Source: CADCWF01 sp903864575
GTDB taxonomy: Bacteria; Chloroflexota; Chloroflexia; Thermomicrobiales; UBA6265
DNA length: 9,715 nt
Assembly (NCBI GenBank): GCA_040376155.1
Contig: JBEIRG010000146.1
Coordinates: 1 to 9,715 of the forward strand
Direction: 5' to 3'
Part shown: piece by piece, positions 1-6,239 of the stretch
Layout of the letters: each line of letters begins with the position of its first letter
How positions within the stretch are numbered: position 1 is the stretch's first letter
Position numbers and translations under genes: made by a program
Notes under the pieces: generated by a model
Told to the model about the DNA's origin: nothing
The model's input: the letters and a program-made list of their open reading frames with translations, nothing else
Databases searched by the model: none

Positions 1-78
1 ACGCGGCGGGCATCGTCGCGAGGGACGCGGCGGGCATCGTCGCGAGGGACGCGGCGGGCATCGTCGCGAGGGACGCGG
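1..78. repeat. 24-bp tandem repeat, three full copies plus a partial
   Basis: Three exact copies of a 24-bp unit (beginning ACGCGGCGGGCATCG, ending CGCGAGGG) occupy 1-24, 25-48 and 49-72. Six more matching bases (ACGCGG) follow before the sequence diverges. The left end is cut by the window, so the array may be longer. The unit length is a multiple of three, so it could encode an 8-residue repeat in any open frame. On the minus strand ATG recurs every 24 bp (59-61, 35-37, 11-13) and reads MPAASLAT repeatedly. I cannot tell whether it is coding or an intergenic minisatellite downstream of the deacetylase gene. Confidence 0.9.
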
Positions 79-104
79 TAGGCGCGGTGACCCGAACCTT
101 GCCC

Positions 105-815
105 CTACGCCTCCAGCACCGTGAACGCCTCGGCGCAGGCGAGCCCGGCGGGCGCGCCAATGGCGGCAGCTCGTTCACGCCAGCTTGCGGAAAGTGCGGC
201 CGGGTCCGGCGTCTGGCTCTCGTGGGCGAGGCGCGCGGCGATCTTCCGGTCGAACCCGGCCCCGATGTCGACGTAGCACGCGGCCGCGGCGCTCGCGAAC
301 AGCCAGACCGCCCCCGTCCGGTGCGGCGCCAGCCCTGCCTCCTGGTGCTCGGGGTAGGCATGGATATCGCGGGCAAGGGGATAAACGGCATCAAGCGCGG
401 CGCGGCCCACGACCCGGTGGTCGCGGTGCGAGAGATAGCGCGGCAGCGGCTGCTCGGGGTCATGGGTGAAGAGCACATCGGGTCGCCAGCGCCGGATCGC
501 GGCCACCAGCTCGGCGCGGAGGGCGCGGGTATCCTCCACCTCGCCATCCGGATGGCGCAGGACCTCGACCCCCGCGATGCCGAGCAGCCCGGCGGCGATC
601 CCGGCCTCGCGCTCCCGTCGCTCCGCAATCAGCGCCGGGGTCATTGCCGGATCGTCGCTCCCCTTGTCGCCGGACGTGACGAGCACCGCCCGGACCGCGC
701 ACCCGGCCGCGGCCATCATCGCGAGCGTGCCGCCGCACCAGCTCTCGATGTCGTCCGGGTGGGCAGCGATGGCGAGCGCGCTGGCGGCCCGCGGCGGCGG
801 CGCAATGCGGATCAT
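105..815 (-). CDS. PIG-L/LmbE family zinc-dependent deacetylase
   Basis: The product is 236 residues, a normal length for the PIG-L (LmbE-like) family. Members are zinc hydrolases that remove an acetyl group from N-acetylglucosamine-type substrates such as GlcNAc-inositol, mycothiol or bacillithiol precursors. The signature AHPDDIE is at residues 18-24. By analogy with MshB, H19 and D22 plus H133 would bind zinc and D21 would be the catalytic base. The second motif SHRDH (129-133) supplies the paired histidines H130 and H133. No signal peptide is visible, so it is probably cytoplasmic. ATG 815 is chosen because the family homology starts there and GGGGAG lies just upstream, though the spacing is short. 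ATG 833 would add MGDRGA. The open frame continues upstream to 1094, but that part has no family similarity. The substrate cannot be read from sequence. A CRP-like palindrome lies 20-36 bp upstream of the start, and the gene is divergent from the secreted protein at 958. Confidence 0.9.
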   Translation of the reverse strand: MIRIAPPPRAASALAIAAHPDDIESWCGGTLAMMAAAGCAVRAVLVTSGDKGSDDPAMTPALIAERREREAGIAAGLLGIAGVEVLRHPDGEVEDTRALRAELVAAIRRWRPDVLFTHDPEQPLPRYLSHRDHRVVGRAALDAVYPLARDIHAYPEHQEAGLAPHRTGAVWLFASAAAACYVDIGAGFDRKIAARLAHESQTPDPAALSASWRERAAAIGAPAGLACAEAFTVLEA

Positions 816-834
816 CGCTCCCCGATCTCCCATC

Positions 835-851
835 CTGTGTCGAAGCGCACA
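835..851. promoter_or_regulatory. CRP-type palindrome upstream of the PIG-L gene (copy 1 of a shared 17-mer)
   Basis: CTGTGTCGAAGCGCACA contains TGTG-N8-CACA, the same architecture and spacing as the classical CRP site TGTGA-N6-TCACA. The identical 17 bases occur at 6990-7006 upstream of the CRP-family gene in this window. Both copies lie upstream of minus-strand genes in the same orientation. Here the site is only about 20 bp from the deacetylase start codon, so it would more readily repress that gene than activate it. It could also affect the divergent gene at 958. Binding by the local regulator is inferred. Confidence 0.6.
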
Positions 852-957
852 TGCCCGCCATGCCCGGCGAGACAGCCGCGCGAGCCGCGCCAGCCTACCG
901 TAGCACCATCCCCGGCACGTGCCGGCGCCGCGAAATCCCGACCGGGAGAGTGCAGCC

Positions 958-1476
958 ATGAACGCCACGACCGCTACCCGCGCCATCACCACGACCACCA
1001 CCCGCCGATCGCTCCTCGGCGGACTGACTCTCGGCCTCGCCGCCGGGCTCGCCGCGCTGACTGCATCCGCCGCGGCGGGAGGGTCGTCCTCCATCCGCCA
1101 CGCTCAGGGCCACGGCAGCGGGCAGGGAAGGACGGACCGGACACGCCGCCGCCAGCGGCCGGAAGCCATTCCTGATGCCCCGCCGCCGCCCCGCCTTCAC
1201 GCCGGGTACGACGTGCTCAACGCCACCCTCCGCGTCTATGGCTACGACTTCCCGCCGGATGCAGCGATCGATGTCCAGATCAGGGGCGACTGGATGCCCC
1301 TGCCCGGCGCGTATGGCGTCTCTCTCGACGCTGCGGCGCGAGCGAACCGCCACGGGAAGTTCAGGCTTGTCTTCCGTCACATCTGCCCGAGCAGCGCCGA
1401 TGTGACCGCCCTGCAATTCGATGCCGCGCCGGTCACCATCCACGGCGACTTCGGCATCTACACCTGCTTCGCCTGA
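958..1476 (+). CDS. Small secreted protein, probable Tat or Sec substrate (paralogue of the 1789-2403 product)
   Basis: This 172-residue protein is of unknown function. ATG 958 follows GGGAGAG with 7-bp spacing, and the upstream in-frame ATG at 919 has no comparable site. The N-terminus has a Thr-rich stretch, then TRRSLLGG (RR at 16-17) and a hydrophobic segment at about 18-40, ending in an Ala-rich region suited to signal peptidase cleavage. This resembles a twin-arginine signal. A basic, Pro-rich linker (about 55-80) leads to a roughly 90-residue domain of probable beta structure with two cysteines (C143, C170). Residues 98-120 align without gaps to residues 123-145 of the next gene's product with 10 of 23 identical, including PxDA, GxW and GxYG. 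The two genes therefore probably arose by duplication. I do not recognise a named family. A 15-bp stem-loop follows the stop codon. Confidence 0.8.
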   Translation: MNATTATRAITTTTTRRSLLGGLTLGLAAGLAALTASAAAGGSSSIRHAQGHGSGQGRTDRTRRRQRPEAIPDAPPPPRLHAGYDVLNATLRVYGYDFPPDAAIDVQIRGDWMPLPGAYGVSLDAAARANRHGKFRLVFRHICPSSADVTALQFDAAPVTIHGDFGIYTCFA

Positions 1477-1490
1477 CCCCGGAGCCTTCA

Positions 1491-1525
1491 CGTGAGCCGG
1501 CAGGCTCCGGGCCTGCCGGCTCACG
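1491..1525. terminator. Strong stem-loop after the 958-1476 gene
   Basis: A perfect 15-bp stem pairs 1491-1505 (CGTGAGCCGGCAGGC) with 1511-1525 around the 5-nt loop TCCGG. It begins 15 bp after the stop codon. No T-run follows, so it could be a Rho-assisted terminator or an mRNA 3'-end stabiliser rather than a classical intrinsic terminator. A competing pairing exists between GGAGCCT (1481-1487) and AGGCTCC (1502-1508). Confidence 0.65.
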
Positions 1526-1654
1526 ATGTCCTGCGTGCAAGCCACCCATCCAGCGGCGCAGGGTGGTCGCACCGACCCGCCGTCACAAGCGCTCTCTGAA
1601 ACACGGCAGCGGCGGGCAACTCCGACGCTGCGCCGCGTTCCGCCATCCGGCAAC

Positions 1655-1673
1655 TGTCCTGTGTCACAGAACA
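1655..1673. promoter_or_regulatory. 19-bp dyad upstream of the second secreted-protein gene
   Basis: TGTCCTGTGTCACAGAACA is an imperfect palindrome centred on T1664, with 8 of 9 position pairs complementary. It lies about 115 bp before ATG 1789, within the 312-bp gap between the two paralogous genes, where an operator would be plausible. It contains CTGTG-T-CACAG, but the half-site spacing (N1) is wrong for a CRP dimer. The rest of the 1477-1788 gap holds the 1491-1525 hairpin and the AGGAGG site at 1775-1780. I see no convincing gene there. Confidence 0.35.
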
Positions 1674-1788
1674 CCGGCGAGCGATGCCGCGCGATGCCGC
1701 CGCCCCGGGCGAACGGGAGGAGGATAGGTCCATCGGCAGCGGGAGACGCGCCGCACGAGTCGAAGCGAACCGGCAGGAGGAACCAGCC

Positions 1789-2403
1789 ATGATCGTCCCC
1801 ACCACGATCGTCACGTCGGCCGTCACCGAGTCAGCATCCATCACCCGAAGGCGGCTGCTGGGCCGCATCCTCCCGGCGCTGGCGATCGCCGCCGCGGCGT
1901 GGTCGCTCGTCGGCGAGGCGGACGCGGCCTCCCGCAAGCCCGGCAACGCGAAGCGCGACGAGAACGCCCCCAGCCGGAAGAAGCGCCGCTCCTCCGGTCG
2001 CCGCCCCGGCCGCACCGAGACCCCGCCCGTCTCCCCGGCCCCGGATCCCACGCCCGCCCCTGGCCCGATCCCGGCGCCCGATCCCGTTCTTCCGCCGTCC
2101 ATCACCGCGGTCTACCGGCCCGTCGGTCTCGATCTCGCGGTGCTGGCGGTGAATCTCCCGGCGGACGCCGAGGTGACCATCGACATCTACGGCCAGTGGA
2201 ACGATCTGCTCGGCATCTACGGCCACGAGCAGCATGAGACCGAAACCACCGGCCCCGACGGCGTGCTGCACCGCTCATTCATGATGAATGTCCCGTGCGG
2301 CTTCGGTGACGCGGCATGGTGGGATTTCACGATCCGCATCCACAATTGCGGTGGCCTGGACGTCACCGCGCCGATCGGTCTCGACCTCTGGGCTGGCTGG
2401 TAG
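1789..2403 (+). CDS. Small secreted protein with Pro-rich linker, probable Tat substrate (paralogue of the 958-1476 product)
   Basis: The product is 204 residues. ATG 1789 has a perfect AGGAGG (1775-1780) at 8-bp spacing, which decides the start over the in-frame ATG at 1684. The signal region reads SITRRRLLGR (arginines at 20-22), then a hydrophobic segment to about residue 41, then ADA at 44-46 as a likely cleavage motif. This matches a twin-arginine signal peptide. A strongly basic stretch (about 48-76) and a Pro-rich linker with PAPDP units (about 78-103) follow. The C-terminal domain (about 104-204) resembles that of the upstream gene: PxDA, GxW and GxYG at 123-145, then two cysteines (C170, C187) that could form a disulfide. 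The basic segment plus Pro linker may hold the domain at the cell surface. The function is unknown and no catalytic motif is visible. Confidence 0.85.
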   Translation: MIVPTTIVTSAVTESASITRRRLLGRILPALAIAAAAWSLVGEADAASRKPGNAKRDENAPSRKKRRSSGRRPGRTETPPVSPAPDPTPAPGPIPAPDPVLPPSITAVYRPVGLDLAVLAVNLPADAEVTIDIYGQWNDLLGIYGHEQHETETTGPDGVLHRSFMMNVPCGFGDAAWWDFTIRIHNCGGLDVTAPIGLDLWAGW

Positions 2404-2432
2404 ACCACAGCAGGGGAACGTTGCGCGGCATC

Positions 2433-2500
2433 CCGCCGTTGATGAATCAAACAGGCATGCATCCTGCATGGAGTAGCATGTCTCGCAGCATCAACGGCGG
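2433..2500. repeat. Long inverted repeat in the leader of the Cys-rich gene
   Basis: A perfect 12-bp inverted repeat, CCGCCGTTGATG (2433-2444) and CATCAACGGCGG (2489-2500), encloses 44 bp. Inside is a second hairpin, CATGCA (2456-2461) with TGCATG (2465-2470) around TCC. The structure lies between the stop at 2403 and the ribosome-binding site at 2513. It could end transcription from the upstream gene or form a structured 5' leader. No T-run follows the right arm. Confidence 0.7.
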
Positions 2501-2510
2501 AACCCGCGAT

Positions 2511-2522
2511 TTGGGGAGGGAC
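2511..2522 (+). promoter_or_regulatory. Purine-rich ribosome-binding site of the Cys-rich gene
   Basis: TTGGGGAGGGAC lies 6 bp before ATG 2529 and decides that start over the in-frame ATGs at 2316 and 2442. All 12 bases are exactly complementary to 7793-7804 in the second of the two duplicated non-coding elements, and GGGGAGGG within it is complementary to the C-rich loop of both elements. Confidence 0.7.
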
Positions 2523-2528
2523 GGAACA

Positions 2529-3224
2529 ATGGACAATGCCGCCTTCGACGGACTCGCCCGCCGCATCGCCAACCGGCGCGGCCTGCTCCGCACGATCGCC
2601 GGGGCACTCGCCACCCCAGCCGCCGGGCTGGCCGGAACCGCCGCGACGGCAACCGCCGCCCGCTGCCGCACGGCGGGTTCCTCCTGCGGCAGTGGCGAGG
2701 TTTGCTGCGCCGGGATGCGCTGCAAGAAGCGCCAATGCATCTGCAACGCCGGCACCGGCGTTTGCGACGCGAGCGGTCGCTGCGTCGATCTCCTGGGCAG
2801 CAATCGCAATTGCGGCCGCTGCGGCAAGGCCTGCTCTGCCAACCAGCAATGCACCGGGGGCCTCTGCTGCGACAAGGGCGCGTCCGCCTGCAACGGCCGT
2901 TGCTGCCCGTCGGGCAGAACCTGCGTCGCGGCGCATGATGACGTGGCCGCGGTCTGCTGCCCGGTCAGCCAGGTCTTCGTAGCCTGTCCGCACGACCAGA
3001 TCGTCGTCGATCCGGCGACGCAGTCCTCCTACTGCAACGCCAGCGCTGCGGAGATGTCATCCTGGGAGCATATCTGCTGCCCCGCCGCCTCGGTCTGCCC
3101 AAGCGACGGCCTGTGCTGCATCGATCCCGACACCCAGGACCGGATCGAATGCGACGCAAACGGCGACTGCCCGCTCCTCGACGTCGCCGCCGCAACCTAC
3201 ACCCCGCCGGTGAAGGGCAGGTAG
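2529..3224 (+). CDS. Secreted cysteine-rich protein with Stig1-like Cys motifs
   Basis: The product is 231 residues. The N-terminus (MDNAAFDGLARRIANRRGLL) followed by a hydrophobic segment to about residue 45 looks like a Tat-type signal, with RR at 16-17. Small exported proteins of Thermomicrobia often begin with a similar FDxLxR...RR pattern (from general knowledge). The mature part holds 30 cysteines, including six adjacent CC pairs. Spacings such as CGRCGKACSANQQC then GLCC resemble Stig1/EGF-like disulfide-knot repeats. An even cysteine count fits full disulfide pairing outside the membrane. The C-terminus is cysteine-free (TYTPPVKGR). The function is unknown, and a structural or adhesive extracellular role is a guess. 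ATG 2529 is preferred because of the strong GGGGAGGG just upstream. A 12-bp inverted repeat lies in the leader and a 14-bp stem-loop follows the gene. Confidence 0.85.
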   Translation: MDNAAFDGLARRIANRRGLLRTIAGALATPAAGLAGTAATATAARCRTAGSSCGSGEVCCAGMRCKKRQCICNAGTGVCDASGRCVDLLGSNRNCGRCGKACSANQQCTGGLCCDKGASACNGRCCPSGRTCVAAHDDVAAVCCPVSQVFVACPHDQIVVDPATQSSYCNASAAEMSSWEHICCPAASVCPSDGLCCIDPDTQDRIECDANGDCPLLDVAAATYTPPVKGR

Positions 3225-3244
3225 AACGGGTCCGGTCCGACAGA

Positions 3245-3280
3245 GCGCCCGCTCCGCCCTGATTCCGGCGGAACGGGCGC
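3245..3280. terminator. Stem-loop between the convergent Cys-rich and cyclase genes
   Basis: The arms 3245-3258 (GCGCCCGCTCCGCC) and 3267-3280 pair over 14 positions with one mismatch (C3252/A3273), around an 8-nt loop. It lies 20 bp after one stop codon and 56 bp beyond the other, so it can serve both convergent genes. No T-run is present on either strand. The rest of the 3225-3336 gap shows nothing else. Confidence 0.7.
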
Positions 3281-3336
3281 ATGGTGTCGTCGCCGCAGCC
3301 GGGACCCGTCCGATGGCAAGCGGGCCTTGCTGCGGA

Positions 3337-6237
3337 TCAACGCATCGGCGCCGCCACTTCCCGTTCCCACCATGCGCGGGCCAGCCCCTCTGCCTCGATC
3401 GATGCAAGTCGCCTGCCTGCCCCGAGCGCGCGGCGAAACGCGCCAGAGCCGCAGAGTTCCCGCGCGCGAAGCCCGGTCTGCCGCCGCTGCTCGCGGTAGA
3501 CCGGCGCGAGGGGTATGCCCGTCCGCCGCCGCAGGCCAGCCGCCGCGCCAAGCATCGCTGCCGCGAGGTCGCCGTTGCCTTCAGCGGCAGCGGCGGCGGC
3601 GAAGGACTCGAGCACGACCGCCTCCGTGCCGACATCGCCCGTCTCCCGCAGGATTGCGAGCGCATCGAGGAGGAATCGCGCGGCCATCGCAGGCTGCGTC
3701 CACGCCGATGCCGCCCCGAGCGCGGCGAGGTCCACCGCAACCGCGCCGCGGTCACCGATCTCCTCGTGGAGGGCGAGGGCGCGGCGGAGGTAGGTCATCG
3801 CCCGCTCGCGCTCTCCGCGCGCCGCCGCCGCCTCCCCGATGTTGGCGATGGTCACCGCCATCCGGGCCGTATCTCCCAGCGATTCCCACGCCGCCAGCCC
3901 CTCCTCCCAGAGCGCCGCCGCGCGGTCGATCTCGCCCTGCTCGAACAGGAGCGTGCCGAGACTCGTCACCCCGGCCGCCACCCCGGAGGCGTCCCCGAGC
4001 TTCCGCAGGATCGCCAGCGACTCCTCCAGCCGCGCGCTCGCCGTCTCCGCGTTCCCGGCGATCGCAGCGACGATGCCGAGGTTCATCAGGGAGTAGGCGA
4101 TGCCCTGATCGTCCGCGGCGGCGCGGCTGAGCTCCATTACCCGCTCGTGCATCTCCGCCGCGCGGAGGAGTTCGCCGCGCCCCTGCGCGATCCGGCCCAG
4201 CCCCATCAGCACGCGCGCCTGCTGCTCCGCGTCGCCCGCCAATCCGGCGAGGACGAGCGCATCGCCATACCAGCCCTCGGCCGGGGCGAGATCGCGCTGA
4301 AACTCCGCAAGGGCCCCCAGCGCGGCCAGCAACCCGGCGCGCGAACCGGAATCGAGCCCCGCGCTCGCAGGGAGCAGCGGCTCCAGCGCCGCGCGGCCCT
4401 CCCGGTAAGCTCCCCGCACGCGCCAGTACCGGCCCAGCGCCGTGCCCATCCGCACCGCGCCGGGGGGATCGTTCGCGGCCAGCCAGTCCAGCGCGGCCCG
4501 AAGGTTGGCGTGGTCCTCGGCGAGTCTGGCCATCCAGACCGGCTCCTGCGCCGTTCCCGCCGCCGCGTTCGCCTCCTCCGCGGCGGCGAGGAACCAGCGG
4601 GCGTGCCGTTCCCGCGCCGTCTCCCTGACCGGATCGGCGGTGAGCAGCCCCGCGGCGTACTCGCGGATCGTCTCCAGCATGGTCATCCGCTCGCCATCCA
4701 CCGCCTGCCCGATCCGGACGAGACTCTGCTCGGCCAGCCCGGAAAGCCCATCGAGCGTATCGGCGCACCCGTTATCCCAGTCCCCGGGGCCGGCGGCGAC
4801 CGCCTCGACCGCCTCCAGCGACGCGCCGCCCGCGAAGAGCGCCAACCGTCCGAACAGGATGCGCTGCTCCGGCGGCAACAGGTCGACGCTCCAGCCGATC
4901 GCGTCCCGAAGGGTCCGCTGCCGCGCGGGCAGATCGCGGGCGCCGCCGGTGAGGAGGGGAAGGCGGTCCTGCAGCCGGGCCAGCAGCGCGGCCGGGGCAA
5001 GCAGCCGGGTTCTCGCGGCGGCCAGTTCGATGGCAAGGGGCAGGCCATCGAGCCGGGCGCAGATGGCGACGATGTCGGCAGCGTTGGCGTCGGTCAGCGA
5101 GAAGCCGGGCCGGGTCAGACGGGCGCGCTCCACGAACAGGCGAACGGCATCGAGGCGCGCCGCGGCGGCAGCCGTCATGCCCTCCGCGGCTGACAGGGGG
5201 AGGGGATCGACGGGCCATTCCTGCTCTCCCGCAACCCGCAGCGGCGAACGGCTCGTGGCGAGGATGCGCGCACCCGGGCAGCCCTCGATCAGCGCGGCGA
5301 CAGGCGCGGCAACGCCGGGAATCTGCTCGAGGTTGTCCAGCACGATCAGGACATCATGTCCGGCCAGCCACGCGGTGATGGAGGCGAGCGCATCGCCATC
5401 ACGCTCGTCGGGCAGGCCGATCGCGGCGGCGATGGCGGGCAGGATCTCGCTCTCCTCCCACGCATCGGCCAGCGGAACCCACCACGCGCCATCTCGCAAC
5501 TCCCCCGCGACGGCGCGGGTAATCTCCCGCGAGAGCCGCGTCTTGCCGACTCCTCCCGGCCCGGTCAGCGTCACCAGCCGCGCGGGGCCTTCTCGCAGCG
5601 CGGCGGTGATGCGGGCGATCTCGGTCTCCCGGCCAATGAATGGCGTCGCATCCGGACGCAGATTGTGGACGCGCCGCTCCTCGGTGCGGATCGGCGGAAA
5701 GCGGCCGGGGCTGCCGGCGACGTCGAGCTGCCAGATCCGCTCCGGTTCCCGCAGGTCGCGGAGGCGGTGCGCGCCCAGGTCGGCGAGCGCCGCACCGGGA
5801 GGCAGGGCGGCCGCCGACGCCATGGCATCCGACAGCAGCGTCTGGCCACCGTGTCCCGCCGCGAGCAGGCGACCGAGACGGTTGAGATTCGGGCTTCGGT
5901 AGTCGCCGGCCGGGTCCGGCGCGGCCTCGCAGCGATGGATCGCCATGCGAACCCGCAGCGGCTCCGGGATCGGCCAATCGGCGTTCTCCAGCCCGCGCTG
6001 CGCAGCGAACGCGGCAGCTGCCGCGGCGGAGGCATCCGCGAATACGACCTGGAAGGCGTCGCCGATGATCTTGTAGACCACCCCGCCACGCGCTTCGCAA
6101 GCGCCCCGGAGGATCGCATCGTGGATCGCGTAGGCGGCAGGCATCCCGGCCGGATAGCGCTCCCAGAGGGCCGTGCTCTCGGCCAGATCGGAGAAGAGGA
6201 AGCAGACCATTCCCGCCGGTACGGTCTCCGCTGCCAC
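3337..6237 (-). CDS. Class III adenylate cyclase - STAND ATPase - TPR signalling protein
   Basis: The product is 966 residues. Residues about 8-175 form a class III nucleotidyl cyclase domain in which every canonical residue is visible: metal-binding D17 (LFSDLAEST) and D60 (KIIGDAF), adenine-specifying K56 and D112, and transition-state N119 and R123 (NLNRLGRL). The K/D pair points to ATP rather than GTP. Residues about 195-500 are a STAND/NB-ARC-like ATPase with Walker A GPGGVGKT (226-233), Walker B LIVLDN (297-302), ATSRSPLRVAGE (327-338) and GLPLA (398-402). The region from about 530 to 930 is alpha-helical TPR-type repeats, probably the sensing surface. No membrane segment is seen. GTG 6237 is chosen because it keeps the PAG segment that usually precedes the cyclase core and lies 2 bp after the upstream stop, so translation is probably coupled. 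ATG 6210 is the alternative. Its partner is the CRP-family regulator directly upstream. The signal it senses is unknown. Confidence 0.92.
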   Translation of the reverse strand: MAAETVPAGMVCFLFSDLAESTALWERYPAGMPAAYAIHDAILRGACEARGGVVYKIIGDAFQVVFADASAAAAAAFAAQRGLENADWPIPEPLRVRMAIHRCEAAPDPAGDYRSPNLNRLGRLLAAGHGGQTLLSDAMASAAALPPGAALADLGAHRLRDLREPERIWQLDVAGSPGRFPPIRTEERRVHNLRPDATPFIGRETEIARITAALREGPARLVTLTGPGGVGKTRLSREITRAVAGELRDGAWWVPLADAWEESEILPAIAAAIGLPDERDGDALASITAWLAGHDVLIVLDNLEQIPGVAAPVAALIEGCPGARILATSRSPLRVAGEQEWPVDPLPLSAAEGMTAAAAARLDAVRLFVERARLTRPGFSLTDANAADIVAICARLDGLPLAIELAAARTRLLAPAALLARLQDRLPLLTGGARDLPARQRTLRDAIGWSVDLLPPEQRILFGRLALFAGGASLEAVEAVAAGPGDWDNGCADTLDGLSGLAEQSLVRIGQAVDGERMTMLETIREYAAGLLTADPVRETARERHARWFLAAAEEANAAAGTAQEPVWMARLAEDHANLRAALDWLAANDPPGAVRMGTALGRYWRVRGAYREGRAALEPLLPASAGLDSGSRAGLLAALGALAEFQRDLAPAEGWYGDALVLAGLAGDAEQQARVLMGLGRIAQGRGELLRAAEMHERVMELSRAAADDQGIAYSLMNLGIVAAIAGNAETASARLEESLAILRKLGDASGVAAGVTSLGTLLFEQGEIDRAAALWEEGLAAWESLGDTARMAVTIANIGEAAAARGERERAMTYLRRALALHEEIGDRGAVAVDLAALGAASAWTQPAMAARFLLDALAILRETGDVGTEAVVLESFAAAAAAEGNGDLAAAMLGAAAGLRRRTGIPLAPVYREQRRQTGLRARELCGSGAFRRALGAGRRLASIEAEGLARAWWEREVAAPMR

Positions 6238-6239
6238 GC

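Noticed and set aside
1..72. CRISPR array
   Set aside because: The 24-bp units are directly adjacent with no spacers, so this is a simple tandem repeat.
900..907. GTAGCACC shared between 900-907 and 6978-6985 near both palindromes
   Set aside because: An 8-mer repeat is expected by chance in this length, and its order relative to the palindrome differs at the two places.
816..1094. N-terminal extension of the deacetylase
   Set aside because: The frame is open to 1094, but the added residues show no family similarity, overlap the 958 gene and would bury the promoter palindrome. Homology begins just after ATG 815.
87..1175. 362-residue plus-strand open frame across the deacetylase gene
   Set aside because: It is antisense to the PIG-L gene, has no recognisable domain and a shadow-type composition. 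Its frame also overlaps the start of the better-supported secreted protein at 958.
1660..1668. TGTGTCACA as a third CRP site
   Set aside because: The half-sites are one base apart instead of eight, so a CRP dimer could not bind in the usual way. It is reported only as a separate dyad.
3313..5193. 626-residue plus-strand open frame opposite the cyclase gene
   Set aside because: It lies wholly antisense to a well-supported 966-residue protein with intact domains. Its product is Arg/Pro/Gly-rich with no motif, as expected of an antisense frame in GC-rich DNA. The same applies to 4442-5902 and 5356-6243.
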